NCBI GenBank assembly: GCA_943912855.1
Contig: CALTVC010000001.1
Span: forward strand, 613,885-677,884
DNA: 64,000 nucleotides
Direction of reading: 5' to 3'
From: an uncultured Flavobacterium sp.
Lineage (GTDB): Bacteria; Bacteroidota; Bacteroidia; Flavobacteriales; Flavobacteriaceae
The notes under the pieces are model-generated. The model saw nothing but the letters and a program-made list of their open reading frames with translations. It was not told where the DNA came from and did not search any database. Shown piece by piece: positions 52,443-61,902 of this stretch (position 1 is the stretch's first letter; the number at the start of each line of letters is the position of its first letter). Position numbers and translations under genes: made by a program.

Positions 52443-53210
52443 TTACTTCTTAATCACCTCAAACAACAGCTCCGGTTCGTTAGTAGTAATGTACTCCACC
52501 TTTTGGGCAATAAGCGTTTCCATTTCGGCGCGGTCGTTAACCGTCCAGGCATTGATGGTAAGCCCAAGTTTATGCGCTTCGCCTATGTATTGCGGGTGTT
52601 CTTTGTATACGCTAAAGTGGTAATCTAAACCTGTGTAACCCGCAGCCTTGGCTTCGGCAGGGGTTTTATCGCCTGTCAGGTATTGTATCTTTGCTTTCGG
52701 GTCCAACTCATGTATGCGGATACCCACTTCCCAGCCAAAGCAAATGTACTCCACCCATTTCTGGGCTTTAAGTTTCTTTACCATGGCTACAGCGGCATCG
52801 GCAACCTCAAGGGCACGTTCAGGGCTTATGCGGCTGGTTTTAATTTCCAGTATTAGCTTGGTGGTTTTCTGGTTCATGCCATCTTTCAGGTAGGCTTCCA
52901 GCGTAGGGATGCTTTCGCCGTTAGGGTGTTTTTTGGCAAGGAGTTCCGCATAGGTACTTTTCTCTATATCGAGCTTATAAAAATCGTGGTCGTGATTTAC
53001 CACCAGCACGTTGTCTAAAGTCAGGTGCACGTCAAACTCGCTACCGTGGCAACCTTCGGCTACCGCCTGTCGTAACGATGCTATGCTGTTTTCGGGCAGG
53101 TTATGGGTTTTCCAGGCACCGCGGTGCGCTACTACAATGTTTTTGTTGAACTGGGCAAATGCCGTTACAGTAAACAGCAGGGCTGCTCCAAGGCTAAGCA
53201 GTTTTTTCAT
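52443..53210 (-). CDS. Glycerophosphodiester phosphodiesterase
   Basis: 255 residues. Signal peptide (about 1-18), then the GDPD motif VAHRGAWKTHNLPENS and the metal-binding GSEFDVHLTLDNVLVVNHD, with LILEIKTSR later. It splits glycerophosphodiesters from phospholipid turnover to glycerol-3-phosphate in the periplasm. Converges on the toxin gene with no gap, so no terminator separates them. Confidence 0.93.
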   Translation of the reverse strand: MKKLLSLGAALLFTVTAFAQFNKNIVVAHRGAWKTHNLPENSIASLRQAVAEGCHGSEFDVHLTLDNVLVVNHDHDFYKLDIEKSTYAELLAKKHPNGESIPTLEAYLKDGMNQKTTKLILEIKTSRISPERALEVADAAVAMVKKLKAQKWVEYICFGWEVGIRIHELDPKAKIQYLTGDKTPAEAKAAGYTGLDYHFSVYKEHPQYIGEAHKLGLTINAWTVNDRAEMETLIAQKVEYITTNEPELLFEVIKK

Positions 53211-53310
53211 TTTAAAAAAGATGTTTGGGTTTTTGTAGGGGCTAATTTAGTCCAAAATAACAGCAACCAGGGTTATGGGCGGGTTATTTAACATGATAAA
53301 GAATACCAAA

Positions 53311-54306
53311 TCACTTATAGTGCTTTAATGCCTTATTAAATTTTTGAATCAAACGTTGCCTTAAATGTTCCGGCTGAATTACTCTTAACGAATCACCAAA
53401 CCCCAGCAGCAGGCGTTCCAGTTCGTAATTGATCTGCACACAGATTTTAAAAACGGTTCCACCTTCTTTTTCTTCCACCACCACCTGCGAGTTATGAAAC
53501 GGTTTTGTTTTTACGTAGGGCGCATTAAGCTTATCTACAAAGAAAATAATGTTCCTGCCCCGCTGCCTTTCTGACACCGTAACCCCTATTACTTCCCGGA
53601 AGAAGTTATCAGGGTTTATATTTTTATCTTCATAAATCTCACCATCTAAAACATTTATTTCCTGCATCCTGTCTAAAGCAAGGTTAAGTATCTTACCTCC
53701 TTTCGCACAAAATAAAAACCAGCGGTTATTGTATTCTTTTAAAAACTGCGGGTGTACTACAAACTGGTTAAAATCCTGAGCCGAAAAACTTTTGTAAGTA
53801 ATATCTAAAACTTTTTTATCCAATATGCTCTGATACAAAACATCTATAAACTCAAGCCCTTTTAGCCGATCGTTCTTATCAAGATGGATAATAGATTTTT
53901 GCTGAACCGAATGAATAGAGTTTTCCAGTTTCTGTAATACCCCGTTCATTTCAGAGAACATAGAAAAATCTTTAAACTGTTTTAGTATCTGTATGGCATT
54001 GTTCATTGCCTTTAAATCATTCTCGTTAACCGATATGTTATGAATACTGTACTCTGGGTCGCTATATCTGTAGTATTTTTTCTCGTAAACCTCAATCGGC
54101 GCCTCATAACCAAACTTTTCGCTACGCATGTTTTGCAAATCGGCCTGTACGGTACGTTTGCTTACGTAGGCTTCCTTTCCTTCAAACTCAAACAACGCCT
54201 CAGAACATTCGTCTATAAGATCCTCAAGTGTATGCTTTTTAAATCTATTGCTAAGGCATTTGTCCAGTGTTTTGTACCGGATAAGGGCGTTTTTGTTTGA
54301 CGACAT
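53311..54306 (-). CDS. WYL-domain transcriptional regulator
   Basis: 331 residues. An N-terminal winged-helix region (ALIRYKTLDKCLSNRFKKHT with VSKRTVQADLQNMRSEKFG) is followed by a WYL domain (about 155-245; LDITYKSFSA, HPQFLKEYNNRWFLFC) and a C-terminal WCX-like domain. WYL proteins bind ligands such as nucleic acid fragments and control DNA damage, defense or RNA repair genes. It is transcribed away from rtcB with 92 bp between, which makes it a probable regulator of rtcB. Confidence 0.9.
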   Translation of the reverse strand: MSSNKNALIRYKTLDKCLSNRFKKHTLEDLIDECSEALFEFEGKEAYVSKRTVQADLQNMRSEKFGYEAPIEVYEKKYYRYSDPEYSIHNISVNENDLKAMNNAIQILKQFKDFSMFSEMNGVLQKLENSIHSVQQKSIIHLDKNDRLKGLEFIDVLYQSILDKKVLDITYKSFSAQDFNQFVVHPQFLKEYNNRWFLFCAKGGKILNLALDRMQEINVLDGEIYEDKNINPDNFFREVIGVTVSERQRGRNIIFFVDKLNAPYVKTKPFHNSQVVVEEKEGGTVFKICVQINYELERLLLGFGDSLRVIQPEHLRQRLIQKFNKALKHYK

Positions 54307-54398
54307 TTCTTTTTTTATAAAACTACTAAAATTATTTTAACTACGCAGATACATTGCGCAGTTGCTGTATTCCTTTGCATCAGAAAATAATTAAAACC
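54307..54398. promoter_or_regulatory. Intergenic control region of WYL regulator and rtcB
   Basis: Holds two GCAG words in phase (TACGCAGAT and TGCGCAGTT, about 14 bp apart) near 54342-54365. No canonical TAnnTTTG precedes rtcB; the nearest is TATTCCTTTG, with 4 nt rather than 2 in the middle. Confidence 0.4.
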
Positions 54399-55790
54399 AT
54401 GAAAACAATCAGCGGAAAAGAATTAATTGAGTTAGGTTACAGACCCGGAAAATGGTTTACCGAAGCGCTGGAACACATCAACCAAAGCAACTTAAACGAA
54501 GAAGAAATGCAGGCATATCTGGAGCAATTTAAATCTCCCGATCCGTTGCCTCTTCACGCAGAACCACAAGAGTTTGTAATCAACATAAGGGCAGAACATG
54601 AAAACGAAACAGATAACGTAGATAAAGTTATCAGTACGATGAAAACCCTAATGAAAACACCTACGCTGGTTACAGGTGCTATTATGCCCGATGCCTGCCC
54701 TACCGGACCGGAAGGTCATATACCAGTGGGCGGTGTGGTGGTTGCAAAAAATGCCATTCACCCGGGATTTCATAGTGCGGATATTTGCTGTTCTGTAATG
54801 CTTACCGATTTCGGAAAAGTTGAACCTAAAACCGTTTTAGACGCGGCACATAAAGCTACACATTTTGGTTATGGCGGAAGACCAAGGGGGGAACAAATGC
54901 CTATGTCGCAGGAATTGATGGATGCTTTTAGGGAAAATGACTTCCTTAACGATGAGAAACTGATAAGCATAGCACGCTCTCATATGGGAACCCAGGGCGA
55001 TGGAAACCACTTTCTGTTTGTAGGTATCTCTAAAAACACAGGAAACACCATGCTGGTTACCCATCACGGATCAAGGGCGCCAGGTGCTATGCTATACGAT
55101 AAGGCAATGAAAACAGCCAACCGTTTCAGGATGGAACTTTCTCCGGAAACATTAAAGGAAAACGCCTGGATTCCTTTTGAAACCGAAGAAGGTAAACAGT
55201 ACTGGGAGGCATTACAGTTAATAAGGAATTGGACAAAGGAAAACCATGAATCCATTCATAACGCGATTCTGACAAGCCTTGACATTCAGAAACAGGATAG
55301 ATATTGGAACGAACATAATTTTGTATTCAGGGATGGTGATTTATTTTACCACGCAAAAGGGGCAACTCCACTGGACGATAAATTTTTGCCGGATATTACA
55401 GGACCGAGGTTAATTCCCCTGAATATGGCTGAGCCTGTATTGATTGTTCAGGGAACAACAAACGACAGAAATTTAGGTTTTGCCCCTCACGGAGCAGGGA
55501 GGAACTTCAGCAGAACGTTTCATAAAAAATCGTTGGCACATAAAACGGTTGATGAAATTTTTAACGAAGAAACCCAAGGTCTGGACATTAGGTTCTACAG
55601 CAATGAGATTGATATTTCTGAACTGCCAAGTGCCTACAAAAGTGCAAAAAACGTAAGGGCTCAGATTGAGGAATACGGTTTGTGCGAGGTGCTGGACGAA
55701 GTAATGCCGTACGGATGTATTATGGCAGGCGACGTTCAAAAAAATGCACCTTGGAAAAACAAGAAAAAGAAGTTCAGAGCAAAGAGCTAA
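54399..55790 (+). CDS. rtcB: RNA-splicing ligase RtcB
   Basis: 463 residues from ATG 54399 (MKTISGKELIELGYRPGKW). Mn-binding and guanylate motifs are present: HPGFHSADICCSV, GTQGDGNHFLFVG, VTHHGSRAPGAM and the nucleotidyl-His region APHGAGRNFSRT. RtcB joins RNA 2',3'-cyclic phosphate or 3'-phosphate ends to 5'-OH ends with GTP, for tRNA repair or stress recovery. Upstream in-frame Met at 54354 is in the promoter region and was not used. No rtcA or archease gene is near. Confidence 0.96.
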   Translation: MKTISGKELIELGYRPGKWFTEALEHINQSNLNEEEMQAYLEQFKSPDPLPLHAEPQEFVINIRAEHENETDNVDKVISTMKTLMKTPTLVTGAIMPDACPTGPEGHIPVGGVVVAKNAIHPGFHSADICCSVMLTDFGKVEPKTVLDAAHKATHFGYGGRPRGEQMPMSQELMDAFRENDFLNDEKLISIARSHMGTQGDGNHFLFVGISKNTGNTMLVTHHGSRAPGAMLYDKAMKTANRFRMELSPETLKENAWIPFETEEGKQYWEALQLIRNWTKENHESIHNAILTSLDIQKQDRYWNEHNFVFRDGDLFYHAKGATPLDDKFLPDITGPRLIPLNMAEPVLIVQGTTNDRNLGFAPHGAGRNFSRTFHKKSLAHKTVDEIFNEETQGLDIRFYSNEIDISELPSAYKSAKNVRAQIEEYGLCEVLDEVMPYGCIMAGDVQKNAPWKNKKKKFRAKS

Positions 55791-55833
55791 ATAATTCACA
55801 AATAAAGACTTAACACACCAACCATCAAACTTC

Positions 55834-55862
55834 CTGATTCTTCAGGAAAATTATTACCTTTG
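55834..55862 (+). promoter_or_regulatory. Promoter of trhO
   Basis: TACCTTTG at 55855-55862 matches TAnnTTTG, with CTG (55834-55836) 18 nt upstream in place of TTG. About 61 nt lie between the -7 box and the ATG. Confidence 0.5.
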
Positions 55863-55923
55863 CTGCGGTTCCGCCAATAGGAGCCGTAGTATTTTTTATT
55901 TTCTCAACTTAAACTGTGATAGC

Positions 55924-57267
55924 ATGCAACTGTATAACACTTTAAGCGCCGAGGAAAGAGCCGCACTTATAGAAGAAAGCGGCAAGCAGCGCCTTACGCT
56001 GTCTTTCTACGCGTACGCAAACATTGAAGATCCTAAAGCTTTTCGCGACAGCCTTTTTGTAACCTGGAACAAACTCGAAGTCCTGGGGCGCATTTACGTG
56101 GCTAATGAAGGTATTAACGCCCAGCTTTCGCTTCCGGCAGATAACTTCTACGCGTTTAAAGACCACCTGGATACCATCTCTTTCCTTAAAGACATCCGCC
56201 TGAATGTGGCTGTGGAGCAGGACGACCTTTCGTTCCTGAAACTGACCATTAAGGTACGTAACAAAATTGTTGCCGACGGACTGGACGATGCTACGTTTGA
56301 CGTTACAAACAAAGGCGTGCACCTTGGTGCAAAGGATTTTAACCAGATGCTGGAAGACCCGAATACCATTGTGGTTGACTTCCGTAACCACTACGAAAGC
56401 GAAGTAGGCCATTTTAAAGGCGCTATTACCCCAGATGTGGAAACTTTCCGTGAGTCATTACCCATTATAGAAGAACAACTGCAAGACCATAAAGAAGATA
56501 AAAACCTGCTGATGTACTGCACCGGCGGTATACGTTGCGAAAAGGCTTCGGCATTCTTCAGGCACAAAGGGTTTAAAAACGTGTACCAGCTTGAGGGCGG
56601 TATCATAGAATATACCCGCCAGGTTAAGCAAGAAAACCTTGAAAGCAAGTTCATAGGCAAAAACTTCGTATTCGACGGTCGTCTTGGCGAACGCATTACT
56701 GATGATATTATTTCGCAATGTCACCAGTGTGGTAAGCCGTGCGATAACCATACCAACTGTGCCAACGAGGCTTGTCACCTGCTATTTATTCAGTGTGACG
56801 ACTGTAAGGCATCTATGCAGAACACTTGTTCTACCGAGTGCCTTGAGGTAATCCAGCTTCCGGTAGACGAGCAGAAAGCACTACGCCGTGGCATAATGAA
56901 AGGCAACATGATTTTCAAAAAAGGAAAATCAGACAAACTGAACTTTAAAAAGAGTGGCGATTTGCCCGATGTGGCTATTGCCACGGCTCCAAAACCGGTT
57001 CGCAGCCGTATTCGTAAAACGCTTATTGGTAAAGGTGAGCACTACTACCCTAAAGCAGGTGTGGGTCAGTTTACCATAGAGCAGGGTGAACTGAAAGCCG
57101 GTGATAAGATCATCATTTCAGGCCCTACAACAGGCGAACAGCAACTAACCATAGAGAATATGCGTGTAAACGGAAACGAAGGCGATACAGCCACCGCAGG
57201 CGATAAAGTAACCTTTAACCTGCCGTTCCGTATACGTTTGTCTGATAAACTGTACAGGGTACTTTAA
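55924..57267 (+). CDS. trhO: tRNA uridine hydroxylase TrhO with extra C-terminal barrel domain
   Basis: 447 residues, about 100 more than E. coli TrhO (YceA). The central rhodanese domain has the active-site loop MYCTGGIRCEKASAFF with catalytic Cys. A Cys-rich segment (CHQCGKPCDNHTNC...CNCxxC pattern, about residues 263-300) follows. After a linker, the last 95 residues (KAGVGQFTIEQGELKAGDKI...LPFRIRLSDKLYRVL) form a beta-barrel like the C-terminal domain of TrhP/U32 proteins. TrhO makes 5-hydroxyuridine at tRNA position 34 with O2; TrhP does so by an alternative route. Confidence 0.88.
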   Translation: MQLYNTLSAEERAALIEESGKQRLTLSFYAYANIEDPKAFRDSLFVTWNKLEVLGRIYVANEGINAQLSLPADNFYAFKDHLDTISFLKDIRLNVAVEQDDLSFLKLTIKVRNKIVADGLDDATFDVTNKGVHLGAKDFNQMLEDPNTIVVDFRNHYESEVGHFKGAITPDVETFRESLPIIEEQLQDHKEDKNLLMYCTGGIRCEKASAFFRHKGFKNVYQLEGGIIEYTRQVKQENLESKFIGKNFVFDGRLGERITDDIISQCHQCGKPCDNHTNCANEACHLLFIQCDDCKASMQNTCSTECLEVIQLPVDEQKALRRGIMKGNMIFKKGKSDKLNFKKSGDLPDVAIATAPKPVRSRIRKTLIGKGEHYYPKAGVGQFTIEQGELKAGDKIIISGPTTGEQQLTIENMRVNGNEGDTATAGDKVTFNLPFRIRLSDKLYRVL

Positions 57268-57288
57268 TACGTACTCTTGATACGATAT

Positions 57289-57317
57289 AAAAAATGCTCC
57301 CACAGGGAGCATTTTTT
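57289..57317. terminator. Bidirectional terminator
   Basis: 13-bp perfect stem AAAAAATGCTCCC (57289-57301) with GGGAGCATTTTTT (57305-57317), loop ACA. Confidence 0.92.
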
Positions 57318-57338
57318 ATATGATATATTTTGGCTATG

Positions 57339-58607
57339 TTATCTTGCTATCCACTGAGCAGGGTTAAGATCTTTTGTGTTCTGCATAATCCTGAACTTAA
57401 GTACAGGTCTGCCTTCAGGGTCGTCACCTACCGTGCCTATACGTTGGTTTATAGAAACCTTATCGCCCGAACTTACCGAAACATTTTCAACATTAATATA
57501 AACAGTAAGGTAGTTACCATGACGAATAATTACCATCTTCTGGTTGTTCCTCATACTATCTATACGGCTTACCTCGCCACCAAAAACAGCCCTTACCGGG
57601 GCATTACTTTCGGTAGTTATATCTATGCCGTGATTGTACACCTGTACATCGTCTATGTATGGGTGCGCATGTTTACCAAAGCTTGACGAAATGAAACCTT
57701 TTTCTACCGGCCATGGCAACCTGCCTTTGTTTGCGGTAAAATTATCAGACACTACTTTGCCTTCTTTGGTAAGTACAATTTTCTCGGTTTCAGAAGCCCG
57801 CGTGCTTGTAGCGGCCTTAGCGGCAGCGGCAGTAGTAGCTTTTGCTTCAGCTGCCTTTTTGGCGGTTTTGCGGTTGGCCTCAGCAATCGCCTCGCGGATA
57901 ATGCGGTCTATCTTACGATCTATTTCTCGGCTTTCCTTTTGTTTGGTCTTAACTTCTGCCGTATATTTTTTCTTGTCTTTACGGATGGTTTTAACCAGCT
58001 TTTCCTGCTCGTCCTTGTCTTTTTCAAGCGCGTCTTTTTCCTTACGGCTCTCTACAATCAGTTTTTCCTTTTTCTTCTTTTGTACGCCAAGCTGCACCAG
58101 TCGGTTTTCCACCTCGGTCATCTTATCGCGTATTTCATCGCCCTGTACTTTACGGAAGCTGGCGTACTGCTTCATGTATTGCACCCTTTTATAAGCTTCT
58201 AAGAAGTTTTCAGAAGAAAGTATAAACATTATACGGCTTTGCTCAGAACGGCTCTTATACGCCTCTAAAATCATTTTAGCGTAGTCTTCTTTAAGTACCT
58301 TAAGCTCGCGATTCAGTTTATTCACGGCAAGCTGGTTCAGGTAAATATCGTCTGTAAGTAGTCGGGTTTGTTTCTGGGTGTTTTTTATCAGCTTTTCGCT
58401 AAGCTCTATACGTGCTTCATTTTCGCTCAACTTACTAAGTGCCGATTTTTCTTTAGAGCTCTGGTCTTTGATAAGGCTGTTAAGCGCTTTGATTTCTTTC
58501 TGAATCTCAGCCTTACGCTCTTCCAGCTGGCGCTGTTTTTCACCGCCCTGGGCAAATGCCGCAATGCCGGTGCCTAAAAGAAAAAGGGTTAGCAAAAGTT
58601 GTTTCAT
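57339..58607 (-). CDS. EnvC-like murein hydrolase activator (coiled coil plus degenerate LytM)
   Basis: 422 residues. Signal peptide (about 1-20), a long coiled coil (about 20-250, many KxE/ExK heptads) and a C-terminal LytM/M23 domain (about 300-420). In the LytM domain NHGIDITTES is present but the second metal motif HxH is replaced (LTVYINVEN), so it is probably not an enzyme but an activator of amidases, as EnvC is. It is the last gene of the envelope operon, 13 nt after the DUF4292 lipoprotein gene. Confidence 0.9.
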   Translation of the reverse strand: MKQLLLTLFLLGTGIAAFAQGGEKQRQLEERKAEIQKEIKALNSLIKDQSSKEKSALSKLSENEARIELSEKLIKNTQKQTRLLTDDIYLNQLAVNKLNRELKVLKEDYAKMILEAYKSRSEQSRIMFILSSENFLEAYKRVQYMKQYASFRKVQGDEIRDKMTEVENRLVQLGVQKKKKEKLIVESRKEKDALEKDKDEQEKLVKTIRKDKKKYTAEVKTKQKESREIDRKIDRIIREAIAEANRKTAKKAAEAKATTAAAAKAATSTRASETEKIVLTKEGKVVSDNFTANKGRLPWPVEKGFISSSFGKHAHPYIDDVQVYNHGIDITTESNAPVRAVFGGEVSRIDSMRNNQKMVIIRHGNYLTVYINVENVSVSSGDKVSINQRIGTVGDDPEGRPVLKFRIMQNTKDLNPAQWIAR

Positions 58608-58620
58608 GCCGCCTGTGTAC

Positions 58621-59421
58621 TTAGTCTAGGGTTATCTCTGTCGAGTTTTCGGGAATCTCAAACGGAAACGTTAATTTCTCGTCAAAGGTAACCGAATTAT
58701 ATTTTATATCAATTTTTACTTTATCTGCCTGTTCTGCAAGTATGTTTATACCCGATGGCAATATGGCCTTAGGATATTCTGTATGCCCCGGATACTGTAT
58801 GTCCAGGCTTCTTGGCTCAGTGCCCTGTTGTTCTACACGCTGTTTTGCAAGCAGGTATTTACTGCCTTCAAACAAAAACTCTTTTAGTATACCTGCCTGT
58901 TTTCCGGTGATTTTGTACTTACCATCTTCCACCGCTGATTTGTATCCGCCTGCCTTAAGGTCGTATAACGCTTCGCCTAATAACAGGTTCTGTACTTTTT
59001 TAAAGTCGAGTTCAGTACCCAGCCAACGGCTCAGCAATTTGTAATCCCCTTTAAAATATGTACCACCTATCTTTTCGTAATAGCTAACCTCGCTTGGGGT
59101 AATCAGTGCCTTAGCTACCGTAAAACCAAGATAACGAACGCTTACCAGTATGGTTTCGTCTTTCTTCATCCTAACTTCAGCCGAAACTCCCTGCCTTTGG
59201 TTCTTGTCCTCGTAGCGGGCATCAGCCTTGATAAGCAACGTACTAAAATCATACGGGTTCGCGTAATGCCCTGCAACAATTTCTTTAGTAGCCTTATCGG
59301 TATCGGCAGCCACTTCTGTACTTACATCTACCGTGGTGCCTTGCTGTCCTGCTGCCTGTTTAGATTTACACGAGGTAAACAGCGCGCCGGCAGCCATTAT
59401 CATTACAACTATCTTTTTCAT
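58621..59421 (-). CDS. DUF4292 family lipoprotein
   Basis: 266 residues with a lipobox ALFTSC (Cys about 18) and a beta-rich mature domain (KDETILVSVRYLGFTVAKALITPSEVSYYEK, ending PFEIPENSTEITLD). The fold reading, antiparallel strands with a hydrophobic groove, resembles LolA/LolB proteins. DUF4292 is almost restricted to Bacteroidota, which lack a classical LolB. Neighbours are envelope genes. A LolB-like role in lipoprotein insertion is a hypothesis. Confidence 0.8.
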   Translation of the reverse strand: MKKIVVMIMAAGALFTSCKSKQAAGQQGTTVDVSTEVAADTDKATKEIVAGHYANPYDFSTLLIKADARYEDKNQRQGVSAEVRMKKDETILVSVRYLGFTVAKALITPSEVSYYEKIGGTYFKGDYKLLSRWLGTELDFKKVQNLLLGEALYDLKAGGYKSAVEDGKYKITGKQAGILKEFLFEGSKYLLAKQRVEQQGTEPRSLDIQYPGHTEYPKAILPSGINILAEQADKVKIDIKYNSVTFDEKLTFPFEIPENSTEITLD

Positions 59422-59444
59422 TCGTTTTTTCCTCTAGCAATTTT

Positions 59445-60746
59445 TTAGCTTTTGCCCAATGCCTTTTTGGCAATGTCCAGCTGTTGTTTAAACTTAGCCG
59501 ATAAGGCAGTATCATCTACAATAAAATCAACGCCACTTTCCAGCCATTCCTTCGCCTTGGCATACTGTTGCTGCCTGTTTGCCGCCAGCCCGGCGTAGTA
59601 ATACAAACCCGGTTGCGTAGGATAAAGGTCTATGTATCTGGTAGCCATTTTGTACATTTTATCATTCTGTCCGCTTTCGGCGTAAGTAATCAGTAACAAA
59701 TCTACCGCTTCGGTATCATCATCTTTTTTGGCTATTGCCTTTTCAAAATACCTGATGGCCTCTGCGTAGTTTTTCTTATTTACAAAAAACTTGCCGATTT
59801 CTTTAGGCACGTTCACCGTATTGTCTGCAGCAAAACCATCTACCGCTTTTTCAAGCATGGGCAGGTACGACGGATTGTTGTTGGCATAAATCAGGAACTC
59901 GTTTATTACCCTGTGTTTTATCTTGGCATCGAGCTTACGGCTGCCTATAACCTGCATCATGTTTTGCGAAGCCTTGGCGCCGTCGTTATTATTCAGGTTA
60001 AACTTAAACAGGCTCACCTGTGCCCAGTCGCTCGTAGGGATTTCCTTTTCCAGCTTACGGGCTACCTCCTCTGCCTTTGCCTCCTGGTTGCTTTCGCTGT
60101 ACAGGTAAATCAGGTCAATGTAGTTATCCTCGTTCTTAGGATCTTTTTTAATGGCTTCCTCCAGTGCTTCCTTTTTAGGTTTCGCCTGTCCGCGACCCGC
60201 CAGGATTTCCAGCTTGAAACGTTCTCGTCTTTCGCTGGTGCCTACAGTTTGTTCCATTTCGTTGATAAGCGTAAGCGCCTTATCGTACTGCTGGGTGTAC
60301 ATGTATAACGAAACCAGGTCTTCCTGGTAGTACTCCTTACGCCATTCTGTAAGTTTTACAACTATAGGTATGGCACGGTTAAAGTCCTTTTGCTCGTAAT
60401 ACACATCATACAATCCCTGCCAGAACCAGCGGTTCTTTGGGTCAATTTCGGTCGCCTTCTTAAATGCCTTCTCCGCTTCTGGGTAGTTTTTTAAAGACAG
60501 GTAGTTTTTACCCAACTCATGGTATACCACCGCGCTGTTCGGTTCTTTATCAAGGCACTTTTGCAAAGCAGTAACCGCCTTGTCGTAGTTTTCCATCCCT
60601 TTTTGTTTCAGCGCCTCGAAGAAGTTGTTTTCAAACTCGTTGTTTGCCAATGCTATTTCCTCGGGTTCCTGCTGGGCAAAAGCAGTAACAGGCCCCATAA
60701 GGGAGCCTGCAAGCAATATACTACCAAAAAGGTTTTTTATTTTCAT
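59445..60746 (-). CDS. TPR-repeat protein, secreted
   Basis: 433 residues: signal peptide (about 1-24) and at least eight TPR-type helix pairs (for example AVVYHELGKNYLSLKNYPEAEKAF). Periplasmic scaffold. It sits in an operon with a nucleotidyltransferase (6 nt upstream) and the DUF4292 lipoprotein (23 nt downstream). Confidence 0.88.
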   Translation of the reverse strand: MKIKNLFGSILLAGSLMGPVTAFAQQEPEEIALANNEFENNFFEALKQKGMENYDKAVTALQKCLDKEPNSAVVYHELGKNYLSLKNYPEAEKAFKKATEIDPKNRWFWQGLYDVYYEQKDFNRAIPIVVKLTEWRKEYYQEDLVSLYMYTQQYDKALTLINEMEQTVGTSERRERFKLEILAGRGQAKPKKEALEEAIKKDPKNEDNYIDLIYLYSESNQEAKAEEVARKLEKEIPTSDWAQVSLFKFNLNNNDGAKASQNMMQVIGSRKLDAKIKHRVINEFLIYANNNPSYLPMLEKAVDGFAADNTVNVPKEIGKFFVNKKNYAEAIRYFEKAIAKKDDDTEAVDLLLITYAESGQNDKMYKMATRYIDLYPTQPGLYYYAGLAANRQQQYAKAKEWLESGVDFIVDDTALSAKFKQQLDIAKKALGKS

Positions 60747-60752
60747 AAATAA

Positions 60753-61763
60753 CTATTCTATAACACTGTAGTCGCCTATGCTTACGGCGGTAAATTGTCC
60801 GTTAAACACGGCATGGTTGCCTATCATGGCGTTATCCAGATTCGCGTTTTTAATTACCGAATTGGTTTGAACCAAACTGTTTTTTATGGTAACGTTCTCA
60901 AGCACGGTTTTATCGCCTATAGAAACGTTAGGGCCAACGGTACTGTTTTTAAGCACCACGCCCTCGCCTATGTAACACGGCTGAATGATGGTACTGTTTT
61001 CTAACACCACATTTTCTGAAACCAGGTTAAGCCCGTCTTCATGAAGGAAGTTAAGCATACGCCCGTTGGTTTCTACCGTAACGTCTTTGTTACCGCAGTC
61101 CATCCAGTGTTCTACCTTACCTGGCACAAATTTCATGCCTTTTTGCTTCATGTTCTCAAGGGCATCGGTAAGCTGGTACTCGCCACCTTTCATAACGTCG
61201 TTGTCCAGCAGGTACTGTAATTCGCTACGCAGGGTTTCGCCACTTTTAAAATAGTAGATACCAATGATGGCAAGGTCACTTACAAACTCCTTTGGTTTTT
61301 CCACGAAGTCTACAATCTGGTTGTTTTCGTTAAGCTGCACTACCCCAAACGCGCTTGGGTCGTCTACACGTTGCACCCATATAACGCTGTCTGCTGTGGT
61401 ATCTAACGTAAAATCAGCACGGAATAGTGTATCGGCGTATGCCACCACTACAGGGCCGCTCATGCTTTCTTTGGCACTCATAATGGCGTGTGCTGTACCT
61501 AGTGGCTTATCCTGGTAGTAGATAGAACCCTTTGCGCCAAGCTTTTCGGCTATGGCTATAAGTTCCAACGGCACTTTATCGCCAAAATCTTTATGGATGA
61601 TAAAGGCTATCTCTTCGATTTTCTGGTCCAGTACGGCAGCAATATCTTCCACCAGGCGGTGAACAATGGGCTTGCCGGCTATGGGTATAAGTGGTTTAGG
61701 TACAGTAAGTGTATGTGGGCGAAGGCGCGATCCGCGACCAGCCATAGGTACAATAATCTTCAT
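60753..61763 (-). CDS. Sugar-phosphate nucleotidyltransferase
   Basis: 336 residues from ATG 61763 (MKIIVPMAGRGSRLRPHTLT). The nucleotidyltransferase signature GRGSRLRPHTLTVPKPLIPI is followed by a left-handed beta-helix C-terminus with hexapeptide repeats (about 230-336; LENSTIIQPCYIGEGVVLKNSTV). It makes an NDP-sugar from NTP and sugar-1-phosphate for surface polysaccharide. The exact sugar is not clear; GlcNAc-1-P uridylyltransferase-like is possible. Confidence 0.9.
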   Translation of the reverse strand: MKIIVPMAGRGSRLRPHTLTVPKPLIPIAGKPIVHRLVEDIAAVLDQKIEEIAFIIHKDFGDKVPLELIAIAEKLGAKGSIYYQDKPLGTAHAIMSAKESMSGPVVVAYADTLFRADFTLDTTADSVIWVQRVDDPSAFGVVQLNENNQIVDFVEKPKEFVSDLAIIGIYYFKSGETLRSELQYLLDNDVMKGGEYQLTDALENMKQKGMKFVPGKVEHWMDCGNKDVTVETNGRMLNFLHEDGLNLVSENVVLENSTIIQPCYIGEGVVLKNSTVGPNVSIGDKTVLENVTIKNSLVQTNSVIKNANLDNAMIGNHAVFNGQFTAVSIGDYSVIE

Positions 61764-61902
61764 TCTCTTTGTTTCGTATATTCTCTTGTTAGTAAGAATA
61801 CACCGCAAACACGGCATACTCTTTATAACATTATTTTAATTCAGTGATGTTTTCTTTGCCCTTGGAGAGCATTAGTTTACAGACGATAGCCCGAGTAATT
61901 TG

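Noticed and set aside
54355..54390. Possible sigma-54 promoter in front of rtcB
   Set aside because: The GC at -12 is present but the GG at -24 is not at the required spacing.
54354..54398. Upstream Met start for rtcB
   Set aside because: It lies in the promoter region and family proteins begin at about MKTISGKEL.
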